The notes under the pieces are model-generated. The model was not told where the DNA came from. It was given only the letters and a program-made list of their open reading frames with translations, and searched no databases. The translations under genes were made by a program, and so were the position numbers. From Lichenostomus cassidix (lineage: Eukaryota; Chordata; Aves; Passeriformes; Meliphagidae): a DNA stretch of 64,000 nucleotides. Each line of letters starts with the position of its first letter. The first letter of the stretch is position 1. Shown here in pieces: positions 44,333-58,800 of the stretch. Location of the stretch: the NCBI GenBank assembly GCA_008360975.2, contig CM039182.1, forward strand, positions 144,712,656 through 144,776,655. The letters run 5' to 3'.

Positions 44333-47300
44333 TCAAAATGCAGCTTCTCATGCAGCAAAGCCTGGAGTCACAGACTTTATGGCTTAAATGATTTAAACCA
44401 CAGAAAAGTGAGAATTGTATTTGTGGTTTGCTTGAGAAAATGCCAATGAATTTTTAAAAGTTAAGGCTCATTTTGGGGCTTTCTTCATTGATTTTAGGGA
44501 GAGACAGACTGAAGGCTTTGAGCACTCATAAGTGTCAGACATAGAACCAAACCAATTGGCAGAGACCAAAGCAGCAGTAAATATATATACTTAAAAAATA
44601 TTTGCCTACAAAATACTTGGATGTTAGTCCCAATCTCCAGATTACTAATTATGCTCATTAGACATAAAAGTCCAACTCTCATCATGATCCCAGTGGACTG
44701 AAGTTAATGTATGCAGTTAAACCACAAAGCAAACAGAATCTATAAAGTTTTGCTGTAACCTCCATGGTTGTTTCCTCTGAATGCAGAAATGAAGTAACTA
44801 CAAAAAGATTTAGAAAGATGTTTTAAAACCACAGAGTGAAAGCATACAAGAAAATGTATGTTTTAGGCTACAGCAGCTTAGAGTTGAATAAGGAGGCTCA
44901 CAGCCATCCTTCCTGTAAGAGCAGTAGTGACAGCAGTCTAAAGTATATGGATATCCTGCCTATCACAAGGTTTCAAAAGGCTTCTGAGGAGATTATTGTG
45001 CATATTGGTGTCACCAGGACCTGACCAACATGCATGCCACCAGCAGAAAATTATATGATTAGATAACTTTTACCGGCAGACACTTAAGCCACATGAGGAA
45101 TTTAGGTTACTCAGCAACTGGAAATATTTTTTAGTATTTCCATTATGGACATATTGCCCAATGCAGCAGGAATAAATCCCTTGATGGGCACACCCTCTGT
45201 GCATTCATTTTCTGCTACATGAAGGCCATTTTGAAACAAATAATCTGGTTACAGGTTTTTGATTGTGTCTGCAAGATTATTAAACCTTGTAAAGATTTCT
45301 TATCCATTTGTTATGCACAGTGCTTTTTTTCTCTCAAGATCACTAGCTTGTCTTTTTTTTTGTGACCTATTGACACCTGAAATGGCTTTACATTTTAGAA
45401 AGTGCTGTGAATTAGGATGTGTGAGCAGCATACTATAATTCTGCAGTGCTCAAATGTGTAATGTCTCCACTGCCTAGACCTTGTGGGGAGAGAAAAACCC
45501 CACACTTTCCCATTCAAGGCTAGATATACTGAATTTTTAAATGTCATGTCTTCCCATAAACTGACACAATGTGCAGAATTGAATAGGTCTGTGCCAACTT
45601 GTAGTAACTAGGGATATTGGTAGGGAAAATTTATTAATAGACATAATTTTAAGATCTTTCTCTGTCACAATGTTCATTCTGTTATTTCTTTCTTGACTAT
45701 CAGTGTTTGTACTTTTAACTTACTTAAGTGAGAATGATTTAGTCCCTTCCTCTGATATGTGTTAAGCATAACCCCAAAGATCTGACAAGATGTGTTTGGA
45801 GCAACTTCATAGGTCATGTCCATCACCTCCTTTAGCCCTGGGCATTTCTTCTTTCTTCTGTCATGGAAGTCATTCCAACAATGGCTCTGTGTGTCTGAGC
45901 AGCTTGTGCAAGAAGACCCAGACTTTCCAAAAGTGCTGGATTTCCTTTTCAGAGGTGTGAACTCCCAAAGCACTTACAGAAAAGGTTGGTGCACACTTAA
46001 GCAGCATAAGAACTGCACTGCAGTAACATCCAAGCAGAAATTTGGTGACCCTATGGACCTCACGTCCAAATCACCCATTCAGGGCTGATATAGCATAGTG
46101 CACATGCCAGATTCCTGCCTTTCCAGAGCTGCAGATGGAGGCCAGGTGGATACCTGAAGACATCTCAAGCACTGGATTCCTGAGTACAGAGAACAGAAAC
46201 AAGCCTTAGGTGTATAAGGCAGTGGATGAAGGATGACAGCTCAGCTCCCCTGAAGCAGATGGCCAAGGTTGGACACCTGAATATCTCACCAGGAACCACT
46301 GCTTGGGTGGACTGAGAGCTCTGTTCATTTGCTCACATCAGACACCTGAGATGCTCTACCCCACTGGGCCTCCAGACACCCTGGGAAGGGTGCAGGTCTC
46401 ACATCTGTCCTGTGTCAGGTCTGCCAGCCCTGGGTGATGTCTTGGACACAGTAAAGCACCTCAGGTAACACCAAACCTCTGTTTAGTGTCATGTGTTGAT
46501 AGTGAGAACTTCAATGGAATCCTCCTTTTTATAACTTTTGCAAAGTCTAACCAAGTCAATTTTCTCAGGTGTTCAAAGCTATTGGGTTTTTTTCAATATT
46601 CACAATTTAATTACTAAACTCTCTAGGGAAGAACCCCGTAGCCAGCTCTAGGGATATCCATTGAGTTAGCCAGGAAGGGTTTATCCATGAATATTAATGT
46701 CCCTTGTCTAAACTGGACATGAGATGATAGTCCCCTCATTGCTTACCCCTGGAACAGTAGGAGGATGACACAGCTCTACCATCTAAAATTAACAGACTGA
46801 ACTCAAACCATTTCAGTACCCTCCTGCCTGCCAAAGATACAGAGAACTGCAAAGTTCCCAGGAGAGATGGATACAGTTCTGCCATATCCCCCAAATGTAC
46901 AAACACTTACCAGCTACAGCTTCTCAAAGACAGACAAATGTTTTTCCGTGGTAAGATAGGAAAAGGCTGTGGGCAACCTAGACCTTAATAAGCTACAGCT
47001 GTGCCCCTAAACAAGAGAAATAACTAACTTTGTTAAAGAATGAAGCAGAAAATGTATGACTGATTAAAAAAGGCACCTGCAGACAATTTGCCAACTGTAA
47101 TGTAATAAAGAACAGCTGTAAAGCATATGAAGAAAGGATATCAAAAGGCGAAGCAGGAAACAGCAAGGGGCTGATGTTTGCCACCATGGTGAGTGTGAGC
47201 CTTGAGTCCACTGTCATTTTTCTATAGCTGTTCTCCTTCCTCTGCTTCCTGCCATCAGATGTGACAACATTAGGTTCTACATCTTTGTCTTGCTTTTAGC

Positions 47301-50300
47301 TATATTCTGGTGGAAGAGACTGAAAACAGCCTCTTTGGGTTGGCTTTGCTTCTGCTTTTGCCAGGGAGAATACTAAATTGTTTTCCCTGTGCAGTGTTTG
47401 GGACACAGGTGGTGTTACACAGCTGTGTTGATTAAAATTAATGCAAAACCTGAGATGGATAAAATGCTTTTCATTCTCTACAGTTTACTGTAAAATACCA
47501 TGTTTCCCTTTAATTATTGTTTAGGCAAGGTAAAATATTTGCAAGTCTTTTGTTGCTTTGATATAATTTTTAAAAGATTCTTCATAACTTCAAAATTACT
47601 GTGGGTCTTTACTAAATTCCCAGACTTTGGAGTGCTTGTTTTTACTTACACAACACTCAGAAATGGGACATACAGCCTGGGAAGGCTGGTCCATGCTGAC
47701 TAGCTCTGAGATTATCTGTACAAGATCCTGACTCTCCTTAAGAATTGCCTCAAACACAAGAAGTCCAAGGTACTTTGACTTCTCCATCTGCCTTGCTGGC
47801 TATTTGCCTCTTCATTCCTCATTGTGAGACATTCAGGATCTGCTTGGGAAATGCTAAGTTCAAAGGTCAAGTGCTGAGCCCAAGTTTTCCTGTCCCAAGG
47901 TATTCAGGAACTCAGCCTAAATTTGAATTTGATCTTGGGACTGTGATGGTATCAAACTCGAGTCTGGCCTTGAGCTCTGTCTTGGAACTTGGAGCTCTAT
48001 GGGCATAATCTGAGCATTTTGTGCTGAGATATTTGTCACCTCTGTGATTGAGATGATGCTCATGAGATGACGCTCCAAAAAGACAGACTGCTCCAACATA
48101 GATCTGTGCCCATATATATGCCATAAAGACATATGTCCTATTTAGAAAAATGCTTTGCCTAAATGGAATTTTATAGTTCTAACCTTGCAGGACTGATTCT
48201 CCTGTCTTTTGTACCAGAATGGTTTGACTGATTGCAGCAAGTGTTACTCAAAAATAAGTGAATCATACCCTCAGTGTCTCACCATAACTCCTAAATTTGT
48301 TGGTTGTGCAGTTAGTGAGTGCTTGGAAGCAAGAAAAAGAGCACATGACAGTGTTAATATAAATTTATAATATATTTAGTGTTGGTAGGTTTTCATGTTT
48401 GGGTTTTTTTTTAATGTTACTAGCTTTATACATCCTGACACCTAAGTCAGGGAAAGGACATAATTATTAAGCTGTTATATGCATTAACCTTATCTAAAGA
48501 TAGACAGATGTGCATTTTCAAAATTACCTTCTTGGGGAGACTTAATATCTTAGTCCAGCAGACACTGTGAAGGGGGAAAAGCAGCTATTTTGCTGTATTT
48601 TCTTATTATACCCAGGTCTGGTCCTATTTGAAAGAAATCTTTCAGCTAAGAAAATGACACAAAATTGATATGATAAAGCAAGGTCTGGGACAATCAGAAA
48701 TGTTTGCACTTCCAGCATTTTCCTTCATCTTGACTTATTTCTTAAAAAAAAAAAAATCCAACCACACGGAAGGACCTCAAGCATCAGGCTGTGACAAAAT
48801 GCTCCTCACTGTACATTTGCTGGCTTGCAATTTCATAAGGAGCAGAGAATGCCCAGGGAGATCTGGAGGGAAGAATCTGCTCAGCTAATCTCTTCAGAAA
48901 ATCCAGGAAAGCAGGAAAGCATGGCAGGACCTGTTTCCTTCAAAACTTCTCCAATTATCCCATTTCCTTCTCCTGTACCCACCTGATGGAGCTTTCACAA
49001 TCCAGCCCAGTGTGTATAGCACTGCAGAGAGACACCTGCTTTTGTATACTGTTATATATCTTGTTTTCCAAAATGCCTCACTGACTCCTCTCATGAATGA
49101 CAGATGAAGCAAAGCTGTGTCACCCAGCCAGGGTAAATGTGCCACCCCTGTCTGACCTCCAAAAGGATGACTTTAACTTGGCAAAACCAACACACACATG
49201 AACCCAAGGAGAGGAGGTGGTGAGGACAGGATGCTCCTTCAGCAGCAGGGAACCTCACATTTGCTGAAAGTAACCATGGACCACTGCTAGAAACAAATTT
49301 CAAGTGCTTTTGCCTCTAAGAAATGGCAATCTGGGGACAGAGAAATTGGGAATGGGAGATGAAGGTTAGTGAGTAATTCTGAAAAAGGTTTGTCATCAAT
49401 TCACTGCTATGTTTTGCCATGACAGTAAGTACACCGTGCAGAGCCTTGCTTTCATTTCTGCTGTGCTTTTAAGATCAGGCATTTGATTAAAGTTGTTGCA
49501 GGGTACCACACTCTTTGTGTGGAAAAGCCTGAAGAGCTCTCACAGGAATGAGCCTTCACTCAGTTCCTCCCAGTGTCCCAGCAAAACAGTTATTCCACTG
49601 TTGTGCTCACTGTAGAAGACAAATATTTAATGACTTTTGATAGACAGTTCAGACTATATCTCTTTTATCCACATCTGTGATTCAGACTCTCTTCTTTGCT
49701 TTCATGCTTTATTACCAAAGGGGAAAAGCTGCTTCCTGGCAGGTTTGCAGGTTCTAATAAGGCCTTTGATTCCCTTGCACCAGACCTCGTAACAGTAGCA
49801 GCAGGACTGATTGCTCTTTCTGATTTTTTTTTTTTTTTTAATTTTTTCAATACTTCTGGCCCATCTGAGGCAGGGCTCCACAGGCAATTCAGGACAGCTG
49901 GAAGCCTTAATAAGCCAGAGTATGAAAGATCAAATCAAATGCAAAAAGCAGTTTGTAATTGTATGTTTGTTTTTGACATTCCTACTTTGCCTAGCAGCCT
50001 CCCCACGCACAGAATTTCTGTATTGACCCCCAGGTCCCTCAGAGGGAAATGAACAGCCTATTGCTAAGTGTCTTTACCCACAGGTCTGCTGCCACCAGAT
50101 ACTGTCTCATTCCGTCTTCTAAGCTGGAAAACTGTTAAATCTGGCCTCATTTTGTGAAGCTGCCTGGGAAGAGCCAGTGGGCAGCAGAGACGCCATGGAG
50201 AGGGTGGGAGAGAGCATCAGTCTCAGTGGAGTGGATCACTGGTCTGGTGGGGACAGAGCTGCAGAGCATCTGCTCATGGATGGGAGGCAGTGAAGCAGCA

Positions 50301-52846
50301 ATTCCTTCCCTCAGCTCAGTGAGGGGCCAGGGACTAGAGCTGGCATGCTGGTTCTTTGGGTTTCAGCTCTGCAGAAACCTTTGGTACTACTTGCCACGAT
50401 AAATCTGTAGCTTTCTTTGGCAACGAGAGGCAGTGAGTGGGGCCTGTCAGGGAGAAAGAGTTTGAAAGGTACACCTCTCTGCATTGCATGTTCTCTTAAG
50501 CAAGCACAAAGCTTCTGTGCTTGCTGGCGGAGACAGATGTAGAAATATGATGTATATTAGTTATCTGAGAAGAAATGCCTTGGAACTGGAGGTGCAGCTG
50601 TGTTAGTAATCACTCTAACAGCTCTAAACTCCTTATCATTTGTCAGATAAGACTGGAGACATTTATTACTATTTTCCCCTGAGGAATCTGTTTCAATTGA
50701 ATTATTGAATTATTTATATCCATTCTTTTCGATTTGCCATCTCCTTTTCAACAGTTTCAAGAACCTGGAGGAATATTGCCAAGCAGACCATGAGGGGTTG
50801 ATGGCTGAGAGCCTTGACTCTTCCCTTGACCCTTTGTCTCTCTCAGGGAAACATCTTGGGCTGGCTTCTGCTGCTAACATGGATGAGGTGACCTCCAGTA
50901 TTTCCTTTGGTGCTACATGTAAAATCCCATCATGACTGAGAAGTGTTTGTACCCATTATTCATGGCTATGATGATTCAGATAATTTCCTTTGAGAATGAA
51001 AGCTGAGGTGTAAAATCCAGATCTGGATATACCAAATGTCTGCTTTCAGACATAATTGTGATGATTGACATGTCTTCTTTGAGGAGAAATTGTTTGTCTT
51101 CAGAGCTTAAACCCAGTCCAGCTCAGATGTTAAAATGTTTTCACTGCATTTTCCAGATATACTACCAGCAATTTACCTGAATAGGCTAGAGATAGTGGGA
51201 TTAAATATTTATTAAAATCACTGTTCCCTGTCTCCAAACCAATGAGTGAGGACAATTTTTGTGATGGCCACATTTAATCAAGGGCTTCAGGTTTGGTTCA
51301 CTGGCCTCAGAGGTGCCTTTCTGGGAGAGGCAAAATATTCCATGAGCTGCAACTGTTTTTTATAGTGTTCCAACCCTGTTAGGGTTCACAGAAGATGCCA
51401 GCCCAACATCTCTACAGATGTCTCCAGAGACTGCAGGGATTTAATTGCCCAACCATGCCTGTGTGCAAGCCACAAGCACCCTCTGCACAGAAGCAAATCA
51501 CACTTCCAGCCCATCCTGTGGAGAGCCTGACCTCAGGATTGGGCAAGGAGGATTTCTGCACCCCCTTCCAGCACAGCCCCAGTTGGAACATGGGGATTTC
51601 CCACCACAATTTATGTCTTGCTGGATATACCTGGACCTGCTCCATCCATGTTTCAGCTTCTGTAAGACACCCTTTGCTTCCTTCCTGTCTGAGCTTCCCT
51701 GTTCCCAGTGAGCTGAGACAGTGAGCCTCAAAATCTGTGGTCCTTTTAGGCAGAAAACCAATAAAATATTGGTGCCTATGATGGCACCAGATTCTCATCT
51801 GTGCTACTGCATTCACCTCACAGCACATGAGTTTTCTGCTCTTCATCCTTTCAGGTTTCAGCAGCTACAATATTGTCTTTTCCCACTGCTTTGTCTGCAC
51901 TTTTGGTACCTTGCTCCACTCTCTGTATCACTTTTATGAGGTCCCTGCTTCCCTATCTCTCTCTTCTCAACTGTTCGGCACAACTCTTTCCTTTCTCTTG
52001 TCATCCCTCTCATTTCTCTGCCCTTTTTCTCTGTTTGTCTTTCTCCTGGTACTCTTCTTGCTGGTCCCTTGCACTGGAATAACATCATAATTTCAAACAT
52101 CTCGATTCTGCTCTCACAATCCTCTTCCCATCTCCTCACCCCTTCTTCCACTTCCTTCTTTTCAGCTTTACACTAAACATTCTTCTGATTTTCTCTTCAC
52201 TAAAAAATGGTGTTCCTTTTTGGGAAACAGTCTTCCTCTAAACAAGAATAAATAATAAATAAAACAGCTTTATTACATTTTAAAACAAACCATCAGTTAT
52301 TTGGAGAATTATGTGTTACACCTCCACTCCCAGACACCTGTTTACTCCTTTTCTTTGTTGTTGAAAATTGGAATAATTTCAGTTCATCTGGCAATTTGGG
52401 TAGACATGGTTTTTACAGGGTAAAAAAATGTGATGGTAATTTTGTCACAGAAAGAAAACTACAAGAAATTATTTAAACTATATGTTTGTCATGACAATTT
52501 CCCTTTGGTTGAAACACACATACACAAAAAGATCCGTGGATGCATAAGTGTGCAGATATAATCAGAAAAAAAAAAATCATTATTCAAATGCCTTCTTTTG
52601 CTTAAGTGTTTACAATTACTCATTTTGACAGCAGTATGGCCTAAGTTATTTTTATGGGGTTTATCATCCCTTCCCTTAACTCCTCTTTGTTCATCATTGC
52701 AGATTTTATATTTGTCTGCCATATTTTATATTTAGACTATGACTCTAAAGGAGTATGAATTGTCTTTCTCAGTCTCCAGAAACTGACAGATTGTATCTGG
52801 ATGCTGAAGAATATATGACAATAAACTTATATTTATCACATTGCAT
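44333..52846. other. long repeat-poor non-coding stretch
   Basis: About 8.5 kb with no recognised CR1 or LTR sequence. Short homopolymers occur (A13 near 48744-48756, T16 near 49824-49839). Open frames of 118 codons (plus, 49696-50052) and 144 codons (minus, 51412-51846) show no domain. Pyrimidine-rich sequence lies at about 51950-52160. A diverged element beyond visual recognition may be hidden here. Confidence 0.45.
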
Positions 52847-52871
52847 GCATATATATATATATACACACACA
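52847..52871. repeat. short compound (AT)n(AC)n microsatellite
   Basis: GCATATATATATATATATAC, then ACACAC, about 25 bp. Confidence 0.9.
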
Positions 52872-55800
52872 AATGACAAACAATAAAGGAGGAGTTTCTG
52901 TTTGTAAATTACTCTGCTTGTCCATCCAGAACACCAGCAGGAGTCCAAATATTCCACATTAGACTAGGAAGCCCTCTGGTGCAATCCTGTGATCCTGTGC
53001 TTAATCTTGTGAATATTACAGTGACAGTCAGGGTACATAAAGCACAGTCGAAGTTAAACATGTGCTTAATTGCTTTCCTGAAATATGACCTCCAATTTAA
53101 AAACAACAGAAAGAGGTGGAAAGCACAGTAACCCCTATTCATTCTCCTCAACTGAGTCAATTTAAAATGTGTGCATAAGGAAAAAAAAACAATTCATTGT
53201 GTTTTTTTCACAGCCACTTGGTGAGAAAAGTGCAAAGAATTCCCAAATGTGTGGCTGGGCTTGCAGGAAGTGATTATCCAAAGCAGGTGAGCCTCCTCAA
53301 ATGGATTAGGCACAGGCAACCTCTGTATTTATATATCTGGGGTGGATATGATGGAAAAAATATATCCAAGAAGGCACATCTAATGTGTTTCTGAGTAAGC
53401 AGCTGAAGCTTTTCTTTAGCCTCAGGTGATTTATTCAATAACAAGCTGTTGGGCTCAGACAAAATAAGGGATATGAAAATAAAGTGTCTCAAGAAAGGTC
53501 AGATGATCACCAACTAGCAGATATAATTCAAAGTTGTTTGTCTAGAGGTGAATTCACTGACCTATGGTTTCATTTGCTTGACTCCCAGGAGGTGACCTCT
53601 CCTTCCTTCCTCATCCTAAAGTTGTACAGTCGGCTTAATTTGTCAAAGTTCTGCCTCATTTGACTCTCCAGGAGTAAGCTCTGCATTTAGAAAACAGCTT
53701 CTCCTTCCTCAAAGTCTTGAGCCTCAGGGTCAAAATAAATGTCAGCTTTCAGTGTTTTTTTTAAACATTTTCTTAAGAGTAGGCAAAAGGGACCTGAGCA
53801 AAGACTGTGAGGAGCCTAGGATTGCAGTCAATTTATAAATCCCTGAAAAAAAACATGTTTATTTGTGCACGAACTGTGTAAAGGGGTAAAGTCAGATGTT
53901 CCAAACAACAAGCCTGTGTTGCCCCATCTGCTTTGTCTTTCAGAGAGGTCACAGCCCAGCACAGAGCCAGAAGCTGCAGTTTGTGCTGGGGTCTGCAATT
54001 GTTGCTCACGGTGACACCTGGGAAATAATTTTGTAATTCTCTTATGTAGGAAAAGATGCCACAGCCTTGATGAAAAGGGACTAAAATGTGGTGCTGCTGC
54101 AATTTCTGTTTGGTGGGCTGATGGTTTGACAACCCATTGTTTCTGCTGAGTGATTGGGCTGTGTAATTCCCTTTAATCCCACTGCCCAGTGCCCCTAACG
54201 GACCTACAAGGGTTCTTACTCAAGCAGAATAACCAAGTTGTCCTCCTTGGACCTTCCCTGTCAGTTACAAATTAGATTAATGGAGGAACAACAGAGGAAG
54301 GGGAGAAGGACAGACACTAAACAGAGGAAAAACAGGAATGAGGAAAAGCAAAAGAATGTAAAGAACTGTAGGATCTCTGCAGCTAAAAATCTGTCTAAAA
54401 ATGATATAGGAATGAAAATGTGTGTCACGTGTTTAAGGGATAGACAAAAGAATTATGATATATTTTGCCAAACCCCTGACACACTGAAACAGAAATATTA
54501 AACTGAAGAGTAACACCAACACACAAAATAAAATATCTGAATAATGTTAATTGCATCCTGTAGAGTGATTGTTTTTAGGAGTACGATTTAAGCATTCTAG
54601 ACTAAGCTGGCTGTTATCTTTTAAGACATATTTTTCCTTCTGCTTCTTTTTCATTGCATACCCTCAAGTAAAAGATGGTAAAACTTTCTCATGGTGTTGT
54701 TTAAAAAAAAATATTTTTGCTTGAGGAGGTAAACGAGAAAGCAACAGGAAGAGACAGGTGAGTCTTGTTTAATTTGAACCAAAAATAAACTTTTTTTTGA
54801 GTTGTGGGTTTTCTCTGCTAGTTGCTTTATGAACACTTACAAACGAAAAGATGAATCATGGGCTCCAGGCTGTTGTGGACAATAGCGCAGGCTAATGGGA
54901 GCAACCCTACAGTGTGGTGGGTGAGGATGTCCTGTTACCAACCCAACAGCATTAGCAGAACAAAGTGAAAGACCATTCACTTAAATTTCCTGATATGAGA
55001 CGGTGTAAAGAGGAATTATTTTGATCTTGAACCAACAAACATTTGCTCTGAGGGCAAAGAGAATTTTTAACTGAAGCACATGAAACTGTACTGTGCAGTG
55101 ATAGCTGTGTATGTTTAACTGTAAGGAGAAAAAGCAGTGTTTTGATTATAAAAATAATCAATAGGAGAGTCAAGATCAAGACACAGGCTGAGAGGGGTGT
55201 GATTGGTGTCTAAAGTCTGTTAGGACATGCCTACACTCTGTGTTTTTTCATTTGCTGAAGCAAAACTCTGGGCTGAAACAGCAGCTGCCCAACTGCCTGT
55301 GTACCTGAGGAGCCTCACCCAGCACGGAACTGAGTGATGGCAACCAGCACACCTCTGGCACCCCATGCTGCCCAAACCCCTGTGCCCTGGGTGCCTTGGG
55401 CTAGAACAGGTACCAGGCTCCCGATTTCTTTCCTGCTGTAGAAAACATCAAAGGCACAGACTAACCCAGGCCCTGCTGGGCTGTTAGTTAGTGTGGAGGT
55501 TCATAATTTTTATTGGAAGTATTAACCCAAGCAGAAGTGTCAGAACTAACAGATTTGAGTACAGAGGTATCAAACCTGGGACTACTGGGGAAAAAGTTCT
55601 AAGTGGCAAGTTGGTTTCTGGGAGATGGGGATGAGGTGCAAGGGGTCCCTGGCAGGCAGCCCTGCAGCAAGTCATTGCAGTTTTTTGGGTATGTGTGGAT
55701 GATTCTCTTCCACAGCCAGGAGGGACTCAGAATTCTCTCTGGCATTAGTGGGGAAAGCTTGGGAGTTTTCCACCTGACACCCATGAGGACCTCCTTCAAG

Positions 55801-58800
55801 AAAAATAACTGAACTTTCATTTCACATTTTTTGGGAGCAAATATGCACAACACCCAGAAATTTATCTGGGGTGTGGGTGCCTTCCAGATTCCTACTTGTG
55901 TTGGGTGGAAATTACACCTTAGAGAGTGTGGTGACCTGTCAAATATGAGATATTAAAATGTCACTCAATTAGAATGTGGTGTGCCAGAAATTGAGGTGTC
56001 CGTGATGAAACTCTTCTAGAATACAAGGTGAGATCATCATGCTGTGCCCTTGATCCCTTACAGAGAAGGAGACCTGTTTCCATGCCCCAGGCAGAGCACA
56101 ACAACTGTCCCACATGCAGTAGATCCCTTTTGCTCTCTTTGACCATATTTTTAATAATGCCTGGTCATGAAGTCTCTAAAACTGCATTGATGTCCCATTA
56201 AAATATTTGTATATCAGGTACAGGATATTGAGAAAACATTGCTTTGTCCTTCTCCATTAAAGTGTATTTCACCTGTGATTCTACATAAGATGTATTTGAG
56301 CTGACTGGTACCATTCCCATCCTCCAGACAGTTTCACTCTCTTTTTCTCTGATTGTTCTTGAAAGTTTTCAGGCCCTCTGTGGACACCCACAGTCTTTGA
56401 GGAAGATGTTTTTCTTCCTAGCTGATTGATAAATGTTTCTCGGGGTGTTCTGACAGCCAGATCCCCTTGTATTTGTGAGATCTGATTAACAGAGCACTAA
56501 ATTTCAACTAAAATCAAATCAGCAACACACAGTGTGAGATCTGCTTTCTCTTTACATGCATAAGTTTAGCTTGATTTGTTGGTCTATTTTACTCCAGGGT
56601 TTGTTCATTTGTTCCCCTTTTTATGTATTTTTTGCCTGTGCTAGTGACTTCAAAATGATAGCTCGACTCCCTAGTCTCTCCATCCCCAGTTTTTTCTTAT
56701 CTTCTTGTCCTTTTGGAAATATAACCACATGCACTTTCTTTATCTCTGTGTGGGGCCAAATCTCTTATCACACAATTTACATTCTTCAGGAGACAGCATT
56801 GACAATCCTGTAATAGTTTATCATCAGACTGATAGTTAATAGCTCTGGCTTTCTTGTCATAATAAGCCTTTTTTGTCTCCATTGTTCCTTTTCTTTGCTT
56901 TTCTCTTGTCTGTTTGCTTGCCTTATTAAATGCAGAGCACTCAATTTCGGTAATGTCTTATATTTTCTTCTAAAGAAATCTTTGCCTCCTACTGCTTTTT
57001 CCTCACTATGTGCTCAATCCTCTTCAATTGTTCTCCCAATTACTATCTCAAACACAGAAAGACCTGAAATGTCTTGGGGTGCTTCCAAAACTGAAAATAC
57101 TGTGGGAAAGAAAAGCAGCCAGTGAACTTACTTCATCTTTAATAAATATACACATCTCTCTGTACAAGTGTATTTGTCAGGCTAAATGCCACAGCAAATC
57201 CTTCCTTTTTGTTCTCATTGATGGAAGAGGCATTAATGCAACCTTTAAGTGGCCTGTGAATACTGACCCTATCCTAAAAAAATCATGTTTAATAAACCAG
57301 ATGAAGAAAGGAAAGAAGAAACCACACTGGAAGTAGCTGAGAATTCTGTACTCCTTAGGACATTATTGGACTCCAGCTGAGAAACCAGATGGAGCTGGAC
57401 TGAGCCTACTCAGCACAGAAAGAAGCAAGACTATGATTGATGTGTTTTTCCCTTTTACTGAGGTTTGTCTCCTCTCTGATTGTTTACCTTGTAAGCACCT
57501 TGGGCCAATTGACTGAGCACACTTTATAATGTCTAATTTCCTAAATGGAAAACCATGTCCAAATCACATGTCTAATATTCCTTTTCCAAATTAGTTTTCA
57601 TTGTAATTTACAACTCAAACCACATAAATCAACTGAACATAACAGAAGACATCCATAACTAAGAATTTTAGTTGTCTGAATTCTCTTAATCATCACTGAA
57701 TGACTTCACTGACTATAGCCAAAAATCTCATTTTATGTCATGCACCTTTACATGTCCTAAAGCAAGTGATTTACAATTTTTGCTTCACGTTAAAATAAAT
57801 AATAAAATGATGTTGCTTGAGTTGGGGTCAGGGATGATTGGGATTTTTATTTTGTTTTGGTTTGTTTTCCCAGAAGAAAAATCTTATTGCATTTGTGATT
57901 GCAACTGATGCCAAGTACAACAAGCCAGACCAAGTAAGCCACTTAGGTACAGCTTCTCAAAATCCTCAGTGAAATTAGCATTCTGTTAAATACAGGGCAG
58001 TGGATTATGTGCATGGCATCAATTTGGAATATTACCATCACAGGGATGGAAAATATGAGTAACAATGAGAAAGCTCACAATGATGGTAACATACACTGTA
58101 AAGAAGGAGAAATACTTTTGTTAATATAAGTTTTACAGGATTTAAAATGTTTCTTAAATAAAACCCTCCTGCCTAAGCTGTTTTTTAAACACTGATGCAT
58201 TTGGTAGGAATGCTATATATTTGTAGTGCTCCAAATGTGATGTTAGTACACTTTAGTGTGGTACCATCATGGCTCCATAGAATAACTGATGTCCAAGGTT
58301 TCCTTCAGAATGGCCTAGTAGTCTAAGCAACTTAGTCTTCAAAACTATGAGCAATCACACCCAGAAACAAAAAAAATCAGAGTAAGAACTCGAACAATTG
58401 CTTAGGGGAAAGTCTCTTGAGGATTATTTAAGCTCTAGTGTCCAAAAACATTCCAGAGCAAGTCAAAAGGATATGAAAACATTTAAATAAGGCACATGTA
58501 GCTTTACAAAAGCATGCAGTAGAAGTTCCAGTCAAACATTTTATATATTCACTGGAGGAATCAAGTTATTGTGAGCCTCCTATACAGACAAACTGCATGT
58601 TTCATAATGAAATTATGGAAGTGGCAGAGGGTGGTTTTTCAATTGATAGGGGGCATGGCAGTTAATTGGTACAGAAACAGCTGGCAAAAGTTATGTTTCC
58701 ATATGATTTGGGATCCCTTTGGAGCTACGAAATTAATATGCACTGCTCTTCCTACAGTGCCTGTGTCTCATGCATCACACACTTGGCCCTTACCATGAGA

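Noticed and set aside
43907..44449. 180-codon plus-strand open frame
   Set aside because: Antisense to a CR1 3' fragment. The DNA is explained by the element.
46985..47190. possible LTR (AATAAA near 47103, purine-rich text)
   Set aside because: Looked vaguely familiar, but no TG/CA ends, promoter or consensus block could be confirmed by eye.
51412..51846. 144-codon minus-strand open frame with overlapping plus-strand frames
   Set aside because: GC-richer, stop-poor local sequence open in several frames. No protein family recognised.
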